Assembly (NCBI GenBank): GCA_000499405.2
Contig: HG738137.1
Coordinates: 8,138,839 to 8,202,838, forward strand
DNA length: 64,000 nt
Direction: 5' to 3'
Source: Onchocerca volvulus
Lineage: Eukaryota > Nematoda > Chromadorea > Rhabditida > Onchocercidae
Below the pieces are notes generated by a model. The model searched no databases. It was given only the letters and a program-made list of their open reading frames with translations, and was not told where the DNA came from. The stretch's first letter is position 1, and the number at the start of each line of letters is the position of its first letter. The position numbers were made by a program, and so were the translations under genes. Of this stretch, positions 62,380 through 64,000 are shown in pieces.

Positions 62380-62785
62380 TGATCCTCTTAATCTATACTC
62401 TGATTCATGTCTCAATTTGCATATTGTTTCTTCATGACTTTAACTCTGATTCCCAATATCAAAAAAAAAAAAACTCAACACCCAATAAAACAAAAAAACA
62501 ATAATAATAATATATTGTTTGTTGTCTTTTTGCCAGTTGGCACACCATTTTCGCACAACCATATTTTAATTGCCATTTCAAACAGCATACCCGTTTCTCG
62601 ATGACTTATATTTCTGATTGTTATTTCAATTATAATACCGTTTCCTCATGACTAAACTTTGGTTACTATCTCAATTAGGATACCATTTCTTTATTGCTTC
62701 AGCTCTCATATCACTTCTTAATGACTTATATTTCTAATTACTGCTTCCAATAGCAAACCATTTCCCAGTATTTATTGTGATACGA
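62380..62785. repeat. Degenerate minisatellite of about 45-50-bp units
   Basis: Units of the form ATTTCTGATTGTTATTTCAA, then TATAATACCGTTTCCTCATG, then ACT recur about six to eight times with substitutions and one clear shortening. They are interrupted by an A-rich insert at 62460-62520. Confidence 0.65.
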
Positions 62786-63597
62786 TAAATAACAATAATA
62801 ACCCTTCCCATTTCTCTTCTTCGATAAATTATTTATTTCAGTTCTTTAGTATTGTTATTCATGTTATTAATCTCTTCCTACTCTTAATTATTGCTTTACA
62901 TCAATCAATAATATTTGTCCTTCTTCCTAATTTTTTATTTTTTATTTTTAATCATTACCACTTTCATTTCAAATAAATCTAACATTTCTATATTTATTTC
63001 TACTTTCCTATCTTCAATGTTACTTTTCTTTTTAACACAGTCATCCGTTTTATCAGTCCATTTTTTTCAATTGTTTCATTGTGTTATTGATAATTCGGAT
63101 CGAAATATTAATAAATTGGTAATTTAAATCTCAACTGTAAATTAAGAGTGACGATAAGATAATTATAATTACGACAAATAAAAATAATCAAGACATTAAA
63201 CAAAAGTATAGCAAACACATAGCAAACAAAGCATAGCAAACAAAAGAACTGACGAATTATGGAATATGGTGAGAAGTTACTAGAAGTTTTTCATTTCATG
63301 CTTTGCAAAAAAAAACAGTTCTATTAGCTGGTCGATTACTATATTTTATGAAACTTTCTTTTTTTTTTTTTTTTTTTTGAAATTCTTGCAATGATCAATT
63401 TAATCCTTAAAAAAATAATTCTATTTAATAAAACAATTGTCTCAATTTCATTCATTATTATAATTAGATATTACAGATATTTGCTTAATGGGTTATTCCG
63501 ATAGTTATTCATTACTTCAGATTCTAGTAATTCAACAGTTTCTATCATTCAGTTAATATCGGAATATCGAGAAATTCTAATAATTAATGTTTTCAGA

Positions 63598-63659
63598 TAG
63601 CTGATTTACTGATGGATGAACTAGAGTTTCCATCAGGAATTTCGTCTATCTTGACAGGT
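63598..63659 (+). other. Candidate exon of a gene running off the right edge
   Basis: AATGTTTTCAG precedes a 62-base open segment encoding IADLLMDELEFPSGISSILT, which ends at a good donor (ACAG|GTAATG). Its base composition is less AT-rich than the surroundings and the residue mix is normal. A tiny possible first exon, ATGGAATATG|GTGAGA, lies at about 63259. No family is recognised. Confidence 0.35.
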
Positions 63660-64000
63660 AATGAAAATTATTGATTTTAGTGTACTTATCAAAATTAATC
63701 ATTCTGATATGAGAGAATTGTTAAAGCTACTATCATCAAATATTCTATTCTTTGTAGAAGTCCTTAATTTTATTAGGTTTGCATATATTTATTATAAATA
63801 TAATTATCATTTATTTTTGAAAATTACCAAGTTTAAAAATTATACGATAAATAAAGAAACATCAATTAAAATGTCTCAGTCATGTTTCATGAAGAATTTG
63901 AAAATTTCGAAAATTTCTTCCAAACCATTACTGAAAATTAATAGAGAAATATATGAATGAATGCAAAAATTTATCAAATAGAAAAAACTTCTAAAAGCAA

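Overview
This window is eukaryotic, very AT-rich, and reads as nematode nuclear DNA, most likely a clade III (spirurid/filarial-type) worm. The reasons are many small exons with GT-AG introns and TTTTCAG-like acceptors, a nematode-type chemoreceptor family, a secreted zinc carboxypeptidase ending in a ShK six-cysteine domain, and a nematode-style LBP/BPI/CETP gene. There is no operon, CRISPR array, rRNA or tRNA that I can support. Species assignment is inference.

Left third (1-29.6 kb) is an accessory region. It contains several decayed copies of one Helitron family. These carry fragments of Rep-flanking and Pif1-like helicase coding sequence, GC-rich CTAG-ended hairpin termini and unusually long inverted terminal repeats. 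There is also a pair of solo-LTR-like repeats, several other dispersed repeat families and (TA)n/(TTA)n tracts. Embedded in this debris is a small chemoreceptor (7TM GPCR) family on the minus strand: one copy reconstructable in five exons (18453-20826), one killed by a nonsense codon and cut off by a repeat terminus (4267-5318), and one reduced to a broken first exon (6649-6990). All three share conserved 5' flanks.

Middle (29.6-46 kb): about 6 kb with no gene, then a 14-exon plus-strand gene (35983-46075). It encodes a secreted M14 carboxypeptidase with propeptide, full catalytic set, a basic Thr/Ser-rich linker and a terminal ShK domain, as in C. elegans SURO-1-like proteins. Intron 3 is built of tandem copies of its own splice-donor region, and the acceptor of intron 4 appears to lack AG.

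Right third: a minus-strand LBP/BPI/CETP lipid-binding protein gene (12 exons found, 48615-58653; the first coding exon was not found) lies tail to tail with the carboxypeptidase. It has a disordered acidic insertion with an RRKR site inside the second lipid-binding domain. From 58.7 to 64 kb I see repeats and one candidate exon near the right edge.

I found no multi-gene defence or biosynthetic system. The most unusual points are the donor-containing intron repeats, the long-inverted-repeat Helitrons, the carboxypeptidase 5'-flank duplication at 14.6 kb, and the GPCR family decay series.
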